Source: Pseudomonas sp. FP2335 (GTDB lineage: Bacteria; Pseudomonadota; Gammaproteobacteria; Pseudomonadales; Pseudomonadaceae). From it: DNA of 64,000 nt. The stretch is taken from assembly GCF_030687535.1 (NCBI RefSeq), contig NZ_CP117437.1:3679501-3743500 (forward strand). The letters are read 5' to 3'. Made by a program: the position numbers and the translations under genes. This document shows, one piece after another, positions 39,752-47,691 of the stretch. The notes below the pieces were generated by a model that made no database searches, had not been told where the DNA came from, and saw only the letters and a program-made list of their open reading frames with translations. Position 1 is the first letter of the stretch; every line of letters starts with the position of its first letter.

Positions 39752-40801
39752 TTAGAAACGCAGCGGCCACTGCCGCACACGGTCACGCAGGTTGTGCAAC
39801 AAGCGAATCAAGCCCTCGGGTTCCTTGATCAGGAACACGATGATCAACACGCCAAAGATGATTTTTTGCAGGTTCTGCAACTGCCCCGCATCCACCGCGC
39901 CGCCGAACAACGCCTGCCCAGCATGACTGAGGAAAATCGGCAGCAAACTGATAAAGGCCGCACCGACAAAGTTGCCGGCGATGCTGCCCATACCGCCGAT
40001 AATGATGATGAACAGGATCTGGAATGAGCGATTGATGTCGAAACTGCTGGCGCTCGCCGTGCCCAGGTAGGCAAAGGCCCACAGCGCACCGGCGATGCCG
40101 AGGTAGAACGAACTGACGGCAAACGCCAGGCGCTTGTAGCGCACCACCGGGATGCCCACCACGGCGGCGGCGGTGTCCATGTCGCGGATCGCCATCCAGT
40201 TGCGTCCGACCTGGCTGCGCACCAGGTTGATCGCGGTCCAGGTCAACACCACCACCGTCACCAGCGTCAGCAGATAGCGGCCCAGCGGCGTGTTGAGGTC
40301 ATGGCCGAACAGCGCCAGCTTCGGCGCGGAGATGGTCCCGGAGGACCCGTAGTTGTAGAACCAGGGGAATTTGACGAACAGCCACTCCAGGAAAAACTGC
40401 GCGGCCAAGGTGGTGACCATCAAATAGAAGCCCTTGATCCGCGCGCTGGGCAGGCCGAACAACAGCCCGACCAGCGCGCTGATAATCCCACCGCCCAGCA
40501 GCGCCACCGGCAAGCCCAGCTCCGGCAGACGCAGCAGAAAGCCATAGGTGGCAAACGCGCCGACGGCCATGAAACCCGCCGCGCCCACCGAAGTTTGCCC
40601 GGTGTAGCCAGTCAGCAAGTTCAGGCCAAGCCCGGCCAGCGACAACACCAGGAACGGAATCAGGATCGCGTTCAGCCAGTAGTCATTGCCCCACAACGGC
40701 ACCACGATGAACGCCAGCGCCAACAGGCCGATCAGGCCCCAAGGGAGGCGCCGCTGGATCAGCACCAACGGCGCGCAGTGTTGCGCAACAGGAATCGACA
40801 T
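39752..40801 (-). CDS. ABC importer permease, LivM type
   Basis: A 349-residue inner-membrane permease with about ten helices, with LNLLTGYTGQTSVGAAGFMAVGA and the coupling segment RDMDTAAAVVGIPVVRYKRLAFAVSSF (both family-typical, cited in part). Four bases separate it from the LivH-type gene upstream. It pairs with that gene to form the translocation channel. Confidence 0.92.
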   Translation of the reverse strand: MSIPVAQHCAPLVLIQRRLPWGLIGLLALAFIVVPLWGNDYWLNAILIPFLVLSLAGLGLNLLTGYTGQTSVGAAGFMAVGAFATYGFLLRLPELGLPVALLGGGIISALVGLLFGLPSARIKGFYLMVTTLAAQFFLEWLFVKFPWFYNYGSSGTISAPKLALFGHDLNTPLGRYLLTLVTVVVLTWTAINLVRSQVGRNWMAIRDMDTAAAVVGIPVVRYKRLAFAVSSFYLGIAGALWAFAYLGTASASSFDINRSFQILFIIIIGGMGSIAGNFVGAAFISLLPIFLSHAGQALFGGAVDAGQLQNLQKIIFGVLIIVFLIKEPEGLIRLLHNLRDRVRQWPLRF

Positions 40802-40805
40802 GGTT

Positions 40806-41687
40806 TCAGACTCGCTCGATGGCGCGCTCGCCGAACAGGCCGGCGGGACGGATATACAGGAAGGCCAGGGCCAATACGTAGGCGAACCACGGCGTGATGC
40901 CGCCGCCGATCAACGGGCCGATATACACCTCGGCGAGGTTCTCCGCGGCCCCGACAATCAGCCCGCCGACGATCGCCCCGCCAATCGAGGTAAAGCCGCC
41001 GATGATCAGCACCGGCAGGGCCTTGAGCACCACCAGCGACAGCGAAAACTGCACGCCCTGGCGCGCGCCCCACAACAGCCCGGCGACCAGCCCGACCACC
41101 CCGGCCACGGCCCAGACGATCTGCCAGATACGGTTGAGGTTGATACCGATGGACAGCGCCGCCGTGGTGTCATCCGCCACCGCGCGCAACGACACACCGA
41201 TGCGGGTCTTGTTGAACAACAGCGCCAACACCGTCACCAGCACCACCGCCACCGCCGCCGCGATCAGGTCAAACTGGCTGAGCATCAGCGGGCCGACGAA
41301 CAGCGGCACATCGTCGATGCCCAGATCCAGAGCGCGCACCTGCGAGCCCATCAGGCCCTGGGCGAGGCCTTCGATGATGAACGAGAGGCCGAGCGTGGCC
41401 ATGAACAAGGTGATCTGCGAACGGTTCACCAAGGGCCGCAGCACCAGGCGCTCGATCAGCAGCGCACCGAGGCTCATCACGATCACCGTGAGCAGCAACG
41501 CCAGGGCAAACGGCACCCCCTGATCATGCAGGCTGACGAAGGTCAGCGCGGCGAACAGCAGCATCGCGCCCTGGGCAAAGTTGAACACGCCGCTGGCCTT
41601 GTAGATCAGCACAAAGCCGATGGCGACCAGCGAGTACATGGTGCCGGCGAGCAGGCCGCCGAGCAGGGTTTCGAAGAAGAACGTCAT
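40806..41687 (-). CDS. ABC importer permease, LivH type
   Basis: A 293-residue inner-membrane permease with eight or more helices: GGLLAGTMYSLVAIGFVLIY near the N-terminus, the coupling segment RIGVSLRAVADDTTAALSIG, and IGGFTSIGGAIVGGLIVG late in the protein. The start overlaps the stop of the LivG-type gene by one base. Confidence 0.92.
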   Translation of the reverse strand: MTFFFETLLGGLLAGTMYSLVAIGFVLIYKASGVFNFAQGAMLLFAALTFVSLHDQGVPFALALLLTVIVMSLGALLIERLVLRPLVNRSQITLFMATLGLSFIIEGLAQGLMGSQVRALDLGIDDVPLFVGPLMLSQFDLIAAAVAVVLVTVLALLFNKTRIGVSLRAVADDTTAALSIGINLNRIWQIVWAVAGVVGLVAGLLWGARQGVQFSLSLVVLKALPVLIIGGFTSIGGAIVGGLIVGAAENLAEVYIGPLIGGGITPWFAYVLALAFLYIRPAGLFGERAIERV

Positions 41688-42457
41688 CAGTGCGCCGCTC
41701 CCAGGTAGGCCGCGATCACTTCGGGGTTGGCTTGCACTTGCGCGGGCGTGCCGTCGCCGACCTTACGTCCGTAGTCGAGCACCACCACGTGGTGGGACAG
41801 GCCCATCACCACGCCGATGTCGTGTTCGATCAACACCACGGTGGTGCCCAGGTCACGGTTAACGTCGGCGACGAAACGTGCCATCTCCTGTTTTTCCTCG
41901 GCGTTCATGCCGGCCATGGGTTCGTCGAGCAGCAACAGACTGGGCCCGGCGATCAGCGCCCGGCCCAACTCCACGCGCTTTTGCAGGCCGTAGGACAGGT
42001 TGCCCACCAGCACATCGCGGTGGGCTTGCAGTTCGAGAAATTCGAGCATGCCCTGGGCGCGCCGGCGGAACGCTTCGGCCTCGCGGCGTGCGCGGGGCAG
42101 GCCCAGGGCTTGCTCGATGAACGTGCTGCGCATATGCCGCGAGAGGCCGGTGAGGATGTTGTCGAGCACGCTCATTTTCTTGAACAGCGCGTTGTTCTGA
42201 AAGGTGCGGCCGATGCCGCGGCGCGCCGCACCCAATGGGTCGATGCGGTGAAAGTGCCGGTCTTCGAAGACGATCTCGCCGGCATCGAAGCGATACACGC
42301 CGTTGAGCACATTGAGCAACGAACTCTTGCCCGCGCCGTTGGGCCCGATCAACGCGCAGATCTCACCGCGCTGCACGTCAAAGGACAAGGCATTGATCGC
42401 CTTGACCCCTTTGAACGACAGCGAGATGTCGCGTACCTGGAGAATGGTTTGGCTCAT
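41687..42457 (-). CDS. ABC importer ATP-binding protein, LivG type
   Basis: A 256-residue ATPase with Walker A GPNGAGKSS, the divergent LivG signature LSYGLQKRVELGRAL and Walker B LLLLDEPMAGMN, with EHDIGVVMGL as switch. It overlaps the upstream acyl-CoA-synthetase-like gene by four bases (ATGA). The gene order ligase-like, LivG, LivH, LivM, binding protein, LivF is a recurrent one in proteobacteria. Confidence 0.93.
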   Translation of the reverse strand: MSQTILQVRDISLSFKGVKAINALSFDVQRGEICALIGPNGAGKSSLLNVLNGVYRFDAGEIVFEDRHFHRIDPLGAARRGIGRTFQNNALFKKMSVLDNILTGLSRHMRSTFIEQALGLPRARREAEAFRRRAQGMLEFLELQAHRDVLVGNLSYGLQKRVELGRALIAGPSLLLLDEPMAGMNAEEKQEMARFVADVNRDLGTTVVLIEHDIGVVMGLSHHVVVLDYGRKVGDGTPAQVQANPEVIAAYLGAAH

Positions 42458-43353
42458 GCGATGTCCCGTTTGAATTCAGCCAGCCACGTAGGCGAAGCGG
42501 TGGCTTTCAGGGGTTGCCAGATGTAGGCCAGGCGCTGGAAACCGAGCAGCTTGCGCACGCGGTTTTTCAGCAGCCGGCGCAGGCCGCTTTGCGGGTGGGC
42601 GATGGCCCACTCGCACAGGCGTCGGCGCCAGGTACCGTGGGGCGCGAGGCGGCTTTCGATTTCCGCAGCCAGGTGCTGCAGGCGTTCGGCAGACAACAGC
42701 AAGCCGGTGGGCGCGACTTCGCGGCGGTCGCGCTGCGCCGAGGCCAGGCTTTCCGGGAAAGCCAAGCCGTGGCCGGTGTTGAGCCACTGCTCCAGCAGCA
42801 CCGCCAGGCCGCCCTGCCAGTGGGTGCCCTCTTCGCTCCACAAGGCGGTTTCGCCGGCCGGTTGCCACCAACGCACGAGGTGTTGCGCGGGGTCGACCGG
42901 GCCGAGCAACTGGACGAAATCCAGCGGGTTGGCGCACGCCCAGTGCCGTTGCTGACGGCCTTGCACATAAGAATGGCTGGGGCGGATACGCCATAGTTGG
43001 TGCTGCACCGCTTCCGCCTCCAGGTCATCGGCCAAGGTCAGCACCTGCCCGTCGACGGCTTGGGCGGCCAGGGCCAGCAGCAACAGGTTCGGCTCAAACG
43101 CACCGCACAAGACCAAGCGCGACTGCTCGTTGAAGCCTTGCTGGCGCAAACCATCGGCCAGGCGCTCAACGTCACGCAAGGCGTCGATCCAGCGCCACGC
43201 ATACCACTGGCCCTGGCGCTTGTGACGCAAGGCGGTGTGCAGCGGGGTGATCTGCGCCCAGTGGTGCAGTTGTTCAAGGGCCTTGGGCAGGTTGCCAAGC
43301 AGTTCGGCGGGCCATTCCACGGCCAGCGGGCGTTTTAGTTCATGCACGCTCAT
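42454..43353 (-). CDS. Shrunken acyl-CoA synthetase (AMP-binding) family protein, probably inactive
   Basis: A 299-residue protein that aligns by eye to about 600-residue long-chain acyl-CoA ligases. The N-terminal part (YAWRWIDALRDVERLADGL) and the middle part (GLAFPESLASAQRDRREVAP, then a helix ending CEWAIA, and RVRKLLGFQRLAYIW) follow the ligase pattern. The AMP-binding P-loop (TSGTTGxxKG) that should lie before the middle part is missing, as is everything after about half length, including the adenylate and CoA sites. The reading frame is clean and translationally coupled to the LivG-type gene, so it may persist as a non-catalytic protein. First gene of the importer operon. Confidence 0.75.
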   Translation of the reverse strand: MSVHELKRPLAVEWPAELLGNLPKALEQLHHWAQITPLHTALRHKRQGQWYAWRWIDALRDVERLADGLRQQGFNEQSRLVLCGAFEPNLLLLALAAQAVDGQVLTLADDLEAEAVQHQLWRIRPSHSYVQGRQQRHWACANPLDFVQLLGPVDPAQHLVRWWQPAGETALWSEEGTHWQGGLAVLLEQWLNTGHGLAFPESLASAQRDRREVAPTGLLLSAERLQHLAAEIESRLAPHGTWRRRLCEWAIAHPQSGLRRLLKNRVRKLLGFQRLAYIWQPLKATASPTWLAEFKRDIA

Positions 43354-43422
43354 AGGGAGTATTCCTATAGAGGGTTAAGCGTGCGGTGGTCCGCTGGCTG
43401 AGAGTGGTGTGTATCGATGCAG

Positions 43423-43438
43423 TGCAGGAGTCGTGCCT
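43423..43438 (-). promoter_or_regulatory. Sigma-54 (RpoN) promoter of the importer operon
   Basis: Read on the minus strand: AGGCACGACTCCTGCA. It fits the consensus TGGCACG-N4-TTGCW with GG and GC ten bases apart; only the first T and one T of TTGC differ. The predicted start is near 43412, giving a leader of about 60 bases. The identical 16 bases precede the sfnB operon. Confidence 0.75.
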
Positions 43439-43522
43439 ACAGGCACATCCGCCGAAACCCTGCTGTTTCTCACCTATCATCGCCCCGGCGCTCGGTGCGG
43501 ATTGAACAAAGTGTGTGTTCGC

Positions 43523-43538
43523 TGTTGCGAGAGCAACA
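43523..43538. promoter_or_regulatory. Putative enhancer-binding-protein site for the importer operon
   Basis: TGTTGC-GAGA-GCAACA is a perfect 16-base palindrome centred 94 bases upstream of the -24 GG, the usual distance for sigma-54 activator sites. A related sequence occurs at the same distance before the sfnB promoter. Confidence 0.5.
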
Positions 43539-43600
43539 TTTTAGCCAATGACTGATTGCCCTCCGTAATTGCTATTTATTCTAAACAAATCACGGATTAA

Positions 43601-43620
43601 ACCTGTCACCTTTGACAGTA
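43601..43620 (+). promoter_or_regulatory. LuxR-type box upstream of the 292-residue gene
   Basis: ACCTGTCACCTTTGACAGTA contains CTGTCA-N4-TGACAG with perfect 6-base arms. Its centre is 32 bases before the centre of a possible -10 element (GATAAC, 43640-43645), so the box would cover the -35 region as in class II quorum-sensing promoters. Same arms as the site at 30169-30188. Confidence 0.6.
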
Positions 43621-43680
43621 TAAAAACCCCATCGCCCCCGATAACCTACTCCTCCCTTTTTCACACAGTGGACATTCGGT

Positions 43681-44559
43681 ATGACGCTCTTCAGAAAAAA
43701 CCATTCCAATGACACAATCGGAACTTGCACAGCCTCCCTTAACAACGATCCTGATTTCGCATCCTTTTCTGCCAATAGGTTCACCTTTTACCCCAATGAC
43801 ACGTTCAATACATGGACCGTGATTGCAGAGGCACCAGAAAACGGCACCGGCACCCACCAACTCTTTACGTTCTCTATCCCGATGGAAGGCAACGTCAACC
43901 AAAAAAAATATTTATTGGGTGGCCACTCTGCTGGCGATGCCAGCGCCTATTATGTCAAGTCCATATTTGGAACCTGGCATAACTATCTTGCGAAAAGTGG
44001 TTCAATAACCGTTACCGTCAACGAGCAGAATCAATCGTTCACAGCAGACTTCAACTTTGACGCACAGAGCGGTTCCCATGCCATTGGTGTAACCAATGGC
44101 GCACTGAATGTAATGGGTTATAGCGAAGAGCAAAAAACCGATGATGAGGGTTCGGTGTCGGCCATAATCACCGGCGCGATTGACTGGGACTATCGATCCA
44201 CCGAGGTCGAGTACACCTACGAAGTCGACTCCGATATGCCTTCTTCAATCCTGGCCTGGTCACGTCAATATGTAGATAGACCCAATACCTCCACCCACAT
44301 CCTCAGCATACGAATCGCCGACAACCTTACCGCTGGCATTTATGCAATAAGCGCAACCAGCCAGCAAGTCAGATCCTTCTTTTACGACATGAATCAGAGA
44401 TTCATAGCCTATCAGGCTGTGAGCGGGACATTGAAACTTACTTCTGTACCCGACTCAAACAACAAATTACTCGACGGTACTTTCGACTTTATAGGAACTA
44501 CTTCCGACGGCGCGGACACTATCAACGTAAGTGATGGAGTTTTGCACATTCAAAAATAG
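43681..44559 (+). CDS. Beta-rich protein with two similar halves, function unknown
   Basis: A 292-residue protein without cysteine-rich or enzyme motifs; I do not recognise its family. Two segments share a layout. The first, about residues 60-150, runs from QLFTFSIPMEG through YLLGG, SGSITVTV, FTADFNFDAQSG to VTNGALNV. The second, about 205-292, runs from HILSIRIADN through GIYAIS, SGTLKLTS, LLDGTFDFIGTT to VSDGVLHIQK. Each looks like an eight-strand beta domain. No signal peptide. Composition is clearly AT-richer than neighbours, suggesting transfer. It stands alone behind a LuxR-type box. The start has a modest GTGGA site eight bases upstream. Confidence 0.7.
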   Translation: MTLFRKNHSNDTIGTCTASLNNDPDFASFSANRFTFYPNDTFNTWTVIAEAPENGTGTHQLFTFSIPMEGNVNQKKYLLGGHSAGDASAYYVKSIFGTWHNYLAKSGSITVTVNEQNQSFTADFNFDAQSGSHAIGVTNGALNVMGYSEEQKTDDEGSVSAIITGAIDWDYRSTEVEYTYEVDSDMPSSILAWSRQYVDRPNTSTHILSIRIADNLTAGIYAISATSQQVRSFFYDMNQRFIAYQAVSGTLKLTSVPDSNNKLLDGTFDFIGTTSDGADTINVSDGVLHIQK

Positions 44560-44577
44560 GTTATCCGTCACTAGCAA

Positions 44578-44608
44578 GAGGCTTGCCGTTAGGCGGTCAG
44601 CAAGCCTC
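44578..44608. terminator. Hairpin downstream of the 292-residue gene
   Basis: GAGGCTTGC-N13-GCAAGCCTC, a perfect 9-base stem 18 bases after the stop codon, with no T run on either side. It may act as a 3'-end stabiliser or weak terminator. Confidence 0.5.
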
Positions 44609-44625
44609 ACTATCAAGTCGATGTA

Positions 44626-46020
44626 TTACGCCCTGCTGGCGCGCCCTTCAACATGGCCTAACGTGCGATACGCCGCACCGGGATGAGCGGCCGTCAATCG
44701 CGCCCCGTCGCCAAACAGCTTCTCGCGCAACGTGCCCTCGGCGTACTCGGTCTTGTACACACCGCGCCTCTGCAACTCCGGCACCAGCAACTCCACGGCG
44801 TCGATAAAGGTCTCGTGGGTCAATGCGTAGGCCAGGTTGAAGCCGTCCACGTCGGTCTCGTCCACCCATTCCTGAAGCAGATCCGCCACGGTTTCCGGGC
44901 CGCCGACAAACAGCGGGCCAAAGCCACCAATGCCAACCCAGTCGGCCAGTTCATTGGGTGTCCACACCTTGTTCGGATCAGCGGTGGAAAACGCTTCCAC
45001 CGCCGACTGGATCGCATTGGTGTGCACATGCTTGAGCGGCTCATCCGGCTTGAACTGGCTGAAGTCGATACCGGTCCAGCCGGAAATCAGCGCCATCGCG
45101 CCTTCGTAGCTGACGTAGGACTTGTACTCATCAAACTTGGCCTTGGCCTTCGCGTCCGTCTCGCCGACGATCACCGTCTGCAAGTTGAAGATCAGGATCT
45201 TCTTCGGATCGCGCCCGGCCTCGGCGGCACGGCGGCGGATGTCGGCGACGGTCTTTTTCAGCAGCACCTTGGACGGCGCAGCGACAAATACGCATTCGGC
45301 CTGTTCGGCGGCGAACTGCTTGCCGCGACTGGAAGCACCGGCCTGGTAGAGCACCGGAGTGCGCTGCGGCGAAGGCTCGCACAGGTGAATGCCGGGCACC
45401 TGGAAGTGTTTGCCGAGGTGGCGGATCTCGTGGATTTTGCTCGGGTCGCTGAAGATGCGGCGTTCACGGTCGCGCAGCACCGCACCCTCCTCCCAACTGC
45501 CTTCCCAGAGTTTGTAGCAAACCTCCAGGTATTCCTCGGCGTAGTCGTAGCGGGCGTCGTGCTCGGTCTGGGCTTTCTGGCCGAGGTTCTTGGCGCCGCT
45601 TTCCAGGTAGGAGGTGACGATGTTCCAGCCGATACGGCCCTTGGTCAGGTGATCGAGGGTGGAGAGACGCCGCGCAAACGGATACGGGTGCTCAAAGGAC
45701 AGCGAGGCCGTCAGGCCAAACCCCAGGTGTTCAGTGACCAGGGCCATCGGCGCGATCAGCGACAGCGGGTCGTTGACCGGCACTTGGGTGGCCTGGCGGA
45801 TCGCCGCTTCACCGTTGCCTTGGTACACGTCGTAGATCCCCAGCACGTCGGCGATGAACAGGCCGTCGAACTTGCCGCGCTCAAGGATCTTGGCCAGGTC
45901 GGTCCAGTATTCCAGGTCCTTGTACTGCCACGAACGGTCACGCGGGTGCGCCCACAAACCGGGAGACTGGTGGCCGACGCAGTTCATGTCGAAGGCATTC
46001 AAGCGGATTTCACGGGACAT
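44626..46020 (-). CDS. Flavin-dependent monooxygenase, LLM class (NtaA/DszA type)
   Basis: A 464-residue luciferase-like monooxygenase of the NtaA/SnaA/DszA group, which uses FMNH2 from a separate reductase to oxidise small organic substrates such as sulfones or sulfonates. Features: LNAFDMNCVGHQSPGLW at the start, the conserved GRIGWNIVTSYLESGAKN and LYQAGASSRGKQFAAEQAE. ATG 46020 has GGAG seven bases upstream; the neighbouring GTG is less likely. The start overlaps the stop of the 108-residue gene. Context with sfnB suggests use of organic sulfur when sulfate is scarce. Confidence 0.9.
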   Translation of the reverse strand: MSREIRLNAFDMNCVGHQSPGLWAHPRDRSWQYKDLEYWTDLAKILERGKFDGLFIADVLGIYDVYQGNGEAAIRQATQVPVNDPLSLIAPMALVTEHLGFGLTASLSFEHPYPFARRLSTLDHLTKGRIGWNIVTSYLESGAKNLGQKAQTEHDARYDYAEEYLEVCYKLWEGSWEEGAVLRDRERRIFSDPSKIHEIRHLGKHFQVPGIHLCEPSPQRTPVLYQAGASSRGKQFAAEQAECVFVAAPSKVLLKKTVADIRRRAAEAGRDPKKILIFNLQTVIVGETDAKAKAKFDEYKSYVSYEGAMALISGWTGIDFSQFKPDEPLKHVHTNAIQSAVEAFSTADPNKVWTPNELADWVGIGGFGPLFVGGPETVADLLQEWVDETDVDGFNLAYALTHETFIDAVELLVPELQRRGVYKTEYAEGTLREKLFGDGARLTAAHPGAAYRTLGHVEGRASRA

Positions 46021-46346
46021 CACAGCACTCCGTTGAGGTGGTAGTTGCCGACGATCTGGTACTTCGCGCGCAACGGATCATCCAGGGTCGAGGGCAGCGC
46101 GGTGCGTTGGCCGGTGAGTTCGAATTCGGCGTTGCTCGCGGCGATCAAGGCTTCGGCGGCGGCGATCTGCGCTTCGGTGGCAGCCACCGGGCCGGGATGG
46201 GTTTCGGCGCGTTCCAGCAAGGCGGCAGCCACGTCCACGCGGATCTGCAAGTCGCCGAAGCGGCTGATCACATAAGGGTCTTCGCTTTTCTCGACATGGC
46301 GGCGGGTGCTGTCCAGCAGTTGGCGCGCAAGGTTCAATGCGGTCAT
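46020..46346 (-). CDS. Free-standing C-terminal acyl-CoA-dehydrogenase-like domain (SfnB/DszC type)
   Basis: A 108-residue, all-helical protein. It matches only the last part of its upstream neighbour SfnB: GDLQIRVDVAAALLERA against GDLEWRVHGTEAILAKA, EFELTGQRTALPS against LFELAGTRSVTGK, and AKYQIVGNYHLNGVL against WKYHLIGNFVLNGVK. The flavin- and substrate-binding N-terminal and middle domains are absent. GAGGAA precedes the ATG, and both neighbours are tightly spaced (11-base gap and one-base overlap), so it seems translated. It may be a subunit that pairs with a flavoprotein, or a relic of a duplicated gene. Confidence 0.75.
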   Translation of the reverse strand: MTALNLARQLLDSTRRHVEKSEDPYVISRFGDLQIRVDVAAALLERAETHPGPVAATEAQIAAAEALIAASNAEFELTGQRTALPSTLDDPLRAKYQIVGNYHLNGVL

Positions 46347-46357
46347 GGGTGAGTTCC

Positions 46358-47554
46358 TCAGTTCCAGGCGTGGCGCGCGGGTTTCACGCCGTTGAGCACG
46401 AAGTTGCCGATCAGGTGGTATTTCCAGCGGGCCGGGTCGTGCAGGGTGTGGGTGCGGGCGTTGCGCCAGAAGCGGTCGAGGTTGTGCTTGCCAGTGACCG
46501 AGCGGGTGCCGGCCAGTTCGAACAGTTTGCTGCTGGCCAGCAAGGCGGTTTCGGCGGACAGCACTTTGGCCTGGGCGACGACCAGCGAGGCGTGGGCGAC
46601 GCTGTCTTCGCTGGGTTCGGCGAGGGCGTGGTCGACGGCGCGGCCGGCCTTGGCGAGGATGGCTTCAGTGCCGTGCACACGCCATTCCAAGTCACCGATG
46701 GCGGCGATGGTGAACGGGTCTTGCCAGCCGTGCTCCTGCTGGCTGTCGATCCACGGGCGCGCCTGGCGGGCGAAGATTTTCGCTTGCTCAAGGGCTCCGA
46801 GGGCGATGCCGGTGTCGACCGCCGCCTGGATGATCTGCGAGATCGGGCCGTTGGCGGTGGGCTGGTCGAACGCTTGGTGCGCAGGGATGACGGCAGACAG
46901 GGGTACGCTGACGCCATCGAGGGTCACGCCGCCGCTGGCGGTGGTGCGCTGACCGAAGCCGTCCCAGCTGTCGATCACGTTCAGGCCCTGGGCATCACGC
47001 TCGACGAAGGCGATAAATGCCTGACCCTTTTCGTTATTGGCGACGGTGGGCACGATGTGGGCGAACAGCGCGCCGGTGCAGTAGAACTTTTCGCCATTGA
47101 TTTGCGCGCTGTCGCCATGGAAGCGGATTTGCGTATCAAAGGTGCCGGCGTTTTTGCTTTTGGCTTCGGAGAACGCATTGCCAAAGCGATAACCGGCCAG
47201 GACCTTGCCGAAGTAGTAACACTTTTGTTCCTCGCTGGCGGTTTGCAGCAGGATGTCGACCACGCCCAAGTGGTTTTGCGGGATCTGCCCCAGGGACGGG
47301 TCGGCAGCGGAGATCAACTTGATCACCTCCGCCACGGTCACATAAGACACCTCGGCACCGCCGTAGGCCTTGGGAATGGTGATGCCCCACAGACCGCTGG
47401 CGGAAAACTCTTCAAGCTCGGCGACGGGCAGGCGACGCTCACGGTCGCGCTCACTGGCCTCGACGGCAAAGCGGGCGGCCAGGCGCGTGGCGATCTCGAT
47501 GGCTTGCGCGTCCGAGCGGATGATATGGGCAGGGTGTAAAGGGTGGGCAGACAT
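46358..47554 (-). CDS. sfnB: SfnB-family sulfur acquisition oxidoreductase
   Basis: A 398-residue flavoprotein of the acyl-CoA-dehydrogenase fold, close to SfnB and to the sulfide/sulfone monooxygenase DszC. In P. putida sfnB belongs to the dimethyl sulfone/sulfate-starvation regulon. It shows all three domains, with GLWGITIPKAYGGAEVSY in the N-terminal part, and the C-terminal GDLEWRVHGTE to NFVLNGVKPARHAWN. ATG 47554 has GGAG seven bases upstream. First gene of a three-gene operon behind a sigma-54 promoter. Confidence 0.9.
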   Translation of the reverse strand: MSAHPLHPAHIIRSDAQAIEIATRLAARFAVEASERDRERRLPVAELEEFSASGLWGITIPKAYGGAEVSYVTVAEVIKLISAADPSLGQIPQNHLGVVDILLQTASEEQKCYYFGKVLAGYRFGNAFSEAKSKNAGTFDTQIRFHGDSAQINGEKFYCTGALFAHIVPTVANNEKGQAFIAFVERDAQGLNVIDSWDGFGQRTTASGGVTLDGVSVPLSAVIPAHQAFDQPTANGPISQIIQAAVDTGIALGALEQAKIFARQARPWIDSQQEHGWQDPFTIAAIGDLEWRVHGTEAILAKAGRAVDHALAEPSEDSVAHASLVVAQAKVLSAETALLASSKLFELAGTRSVTGKHNLDRFWRNARTHTLHDPARWKYHLIGNFVLNGVKPARHAWN

Positions 47555-47591
47555 GGGCCGACTCCAGGCTCCGATGGGATAACGGAGTGAT

Positions 47592-47607
47592 TGCAGGAGT
47601 CGTGCCT
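47592..47607 (-). promoter_or_regulatory. Sigma-54 (RpoN) promoter of the sfnB operon
   Basis: Minus-strand AGGCACGACTCCTGCA, identical over 16 bases to the promoter of the importer operon, with GG-N10-GC. Predicted start near 47581, leader about 27 bases. Confidence 0.75.
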
Positions 47608-47691
47608 GAATTTAATCGCCAATAAAATCAGCGGCTTGCTGAGGAAGTCCTGGGATGGAGCGCGTTTCAAACCAGCAAACTGTGCATCCAC

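Larger units (their letters stand above)
43354..43680. other. Divergent control region: sigma-54 promoter and LuxR-type box
   Basis: No gene is supported in these 327 bases. They hold a sigma-54-type promoter and upstream palindrome facing the importer operon, and a LuxR-type box with -10 facing the 292-residue gene. Another inverted repeat, GAAAC-N6-GTTTC, is at 43454-43469 between the sigma-54 promoter and its upstream palindrome. Confidence 0.6.

Noticed and set aside
42454..43353. Frameshifted acyl-CoA ligase that continues in another frame
   Set aside because: The missing C-terminal half is not found in other frames; the LivG-type gene begins directly at the end of this gene.
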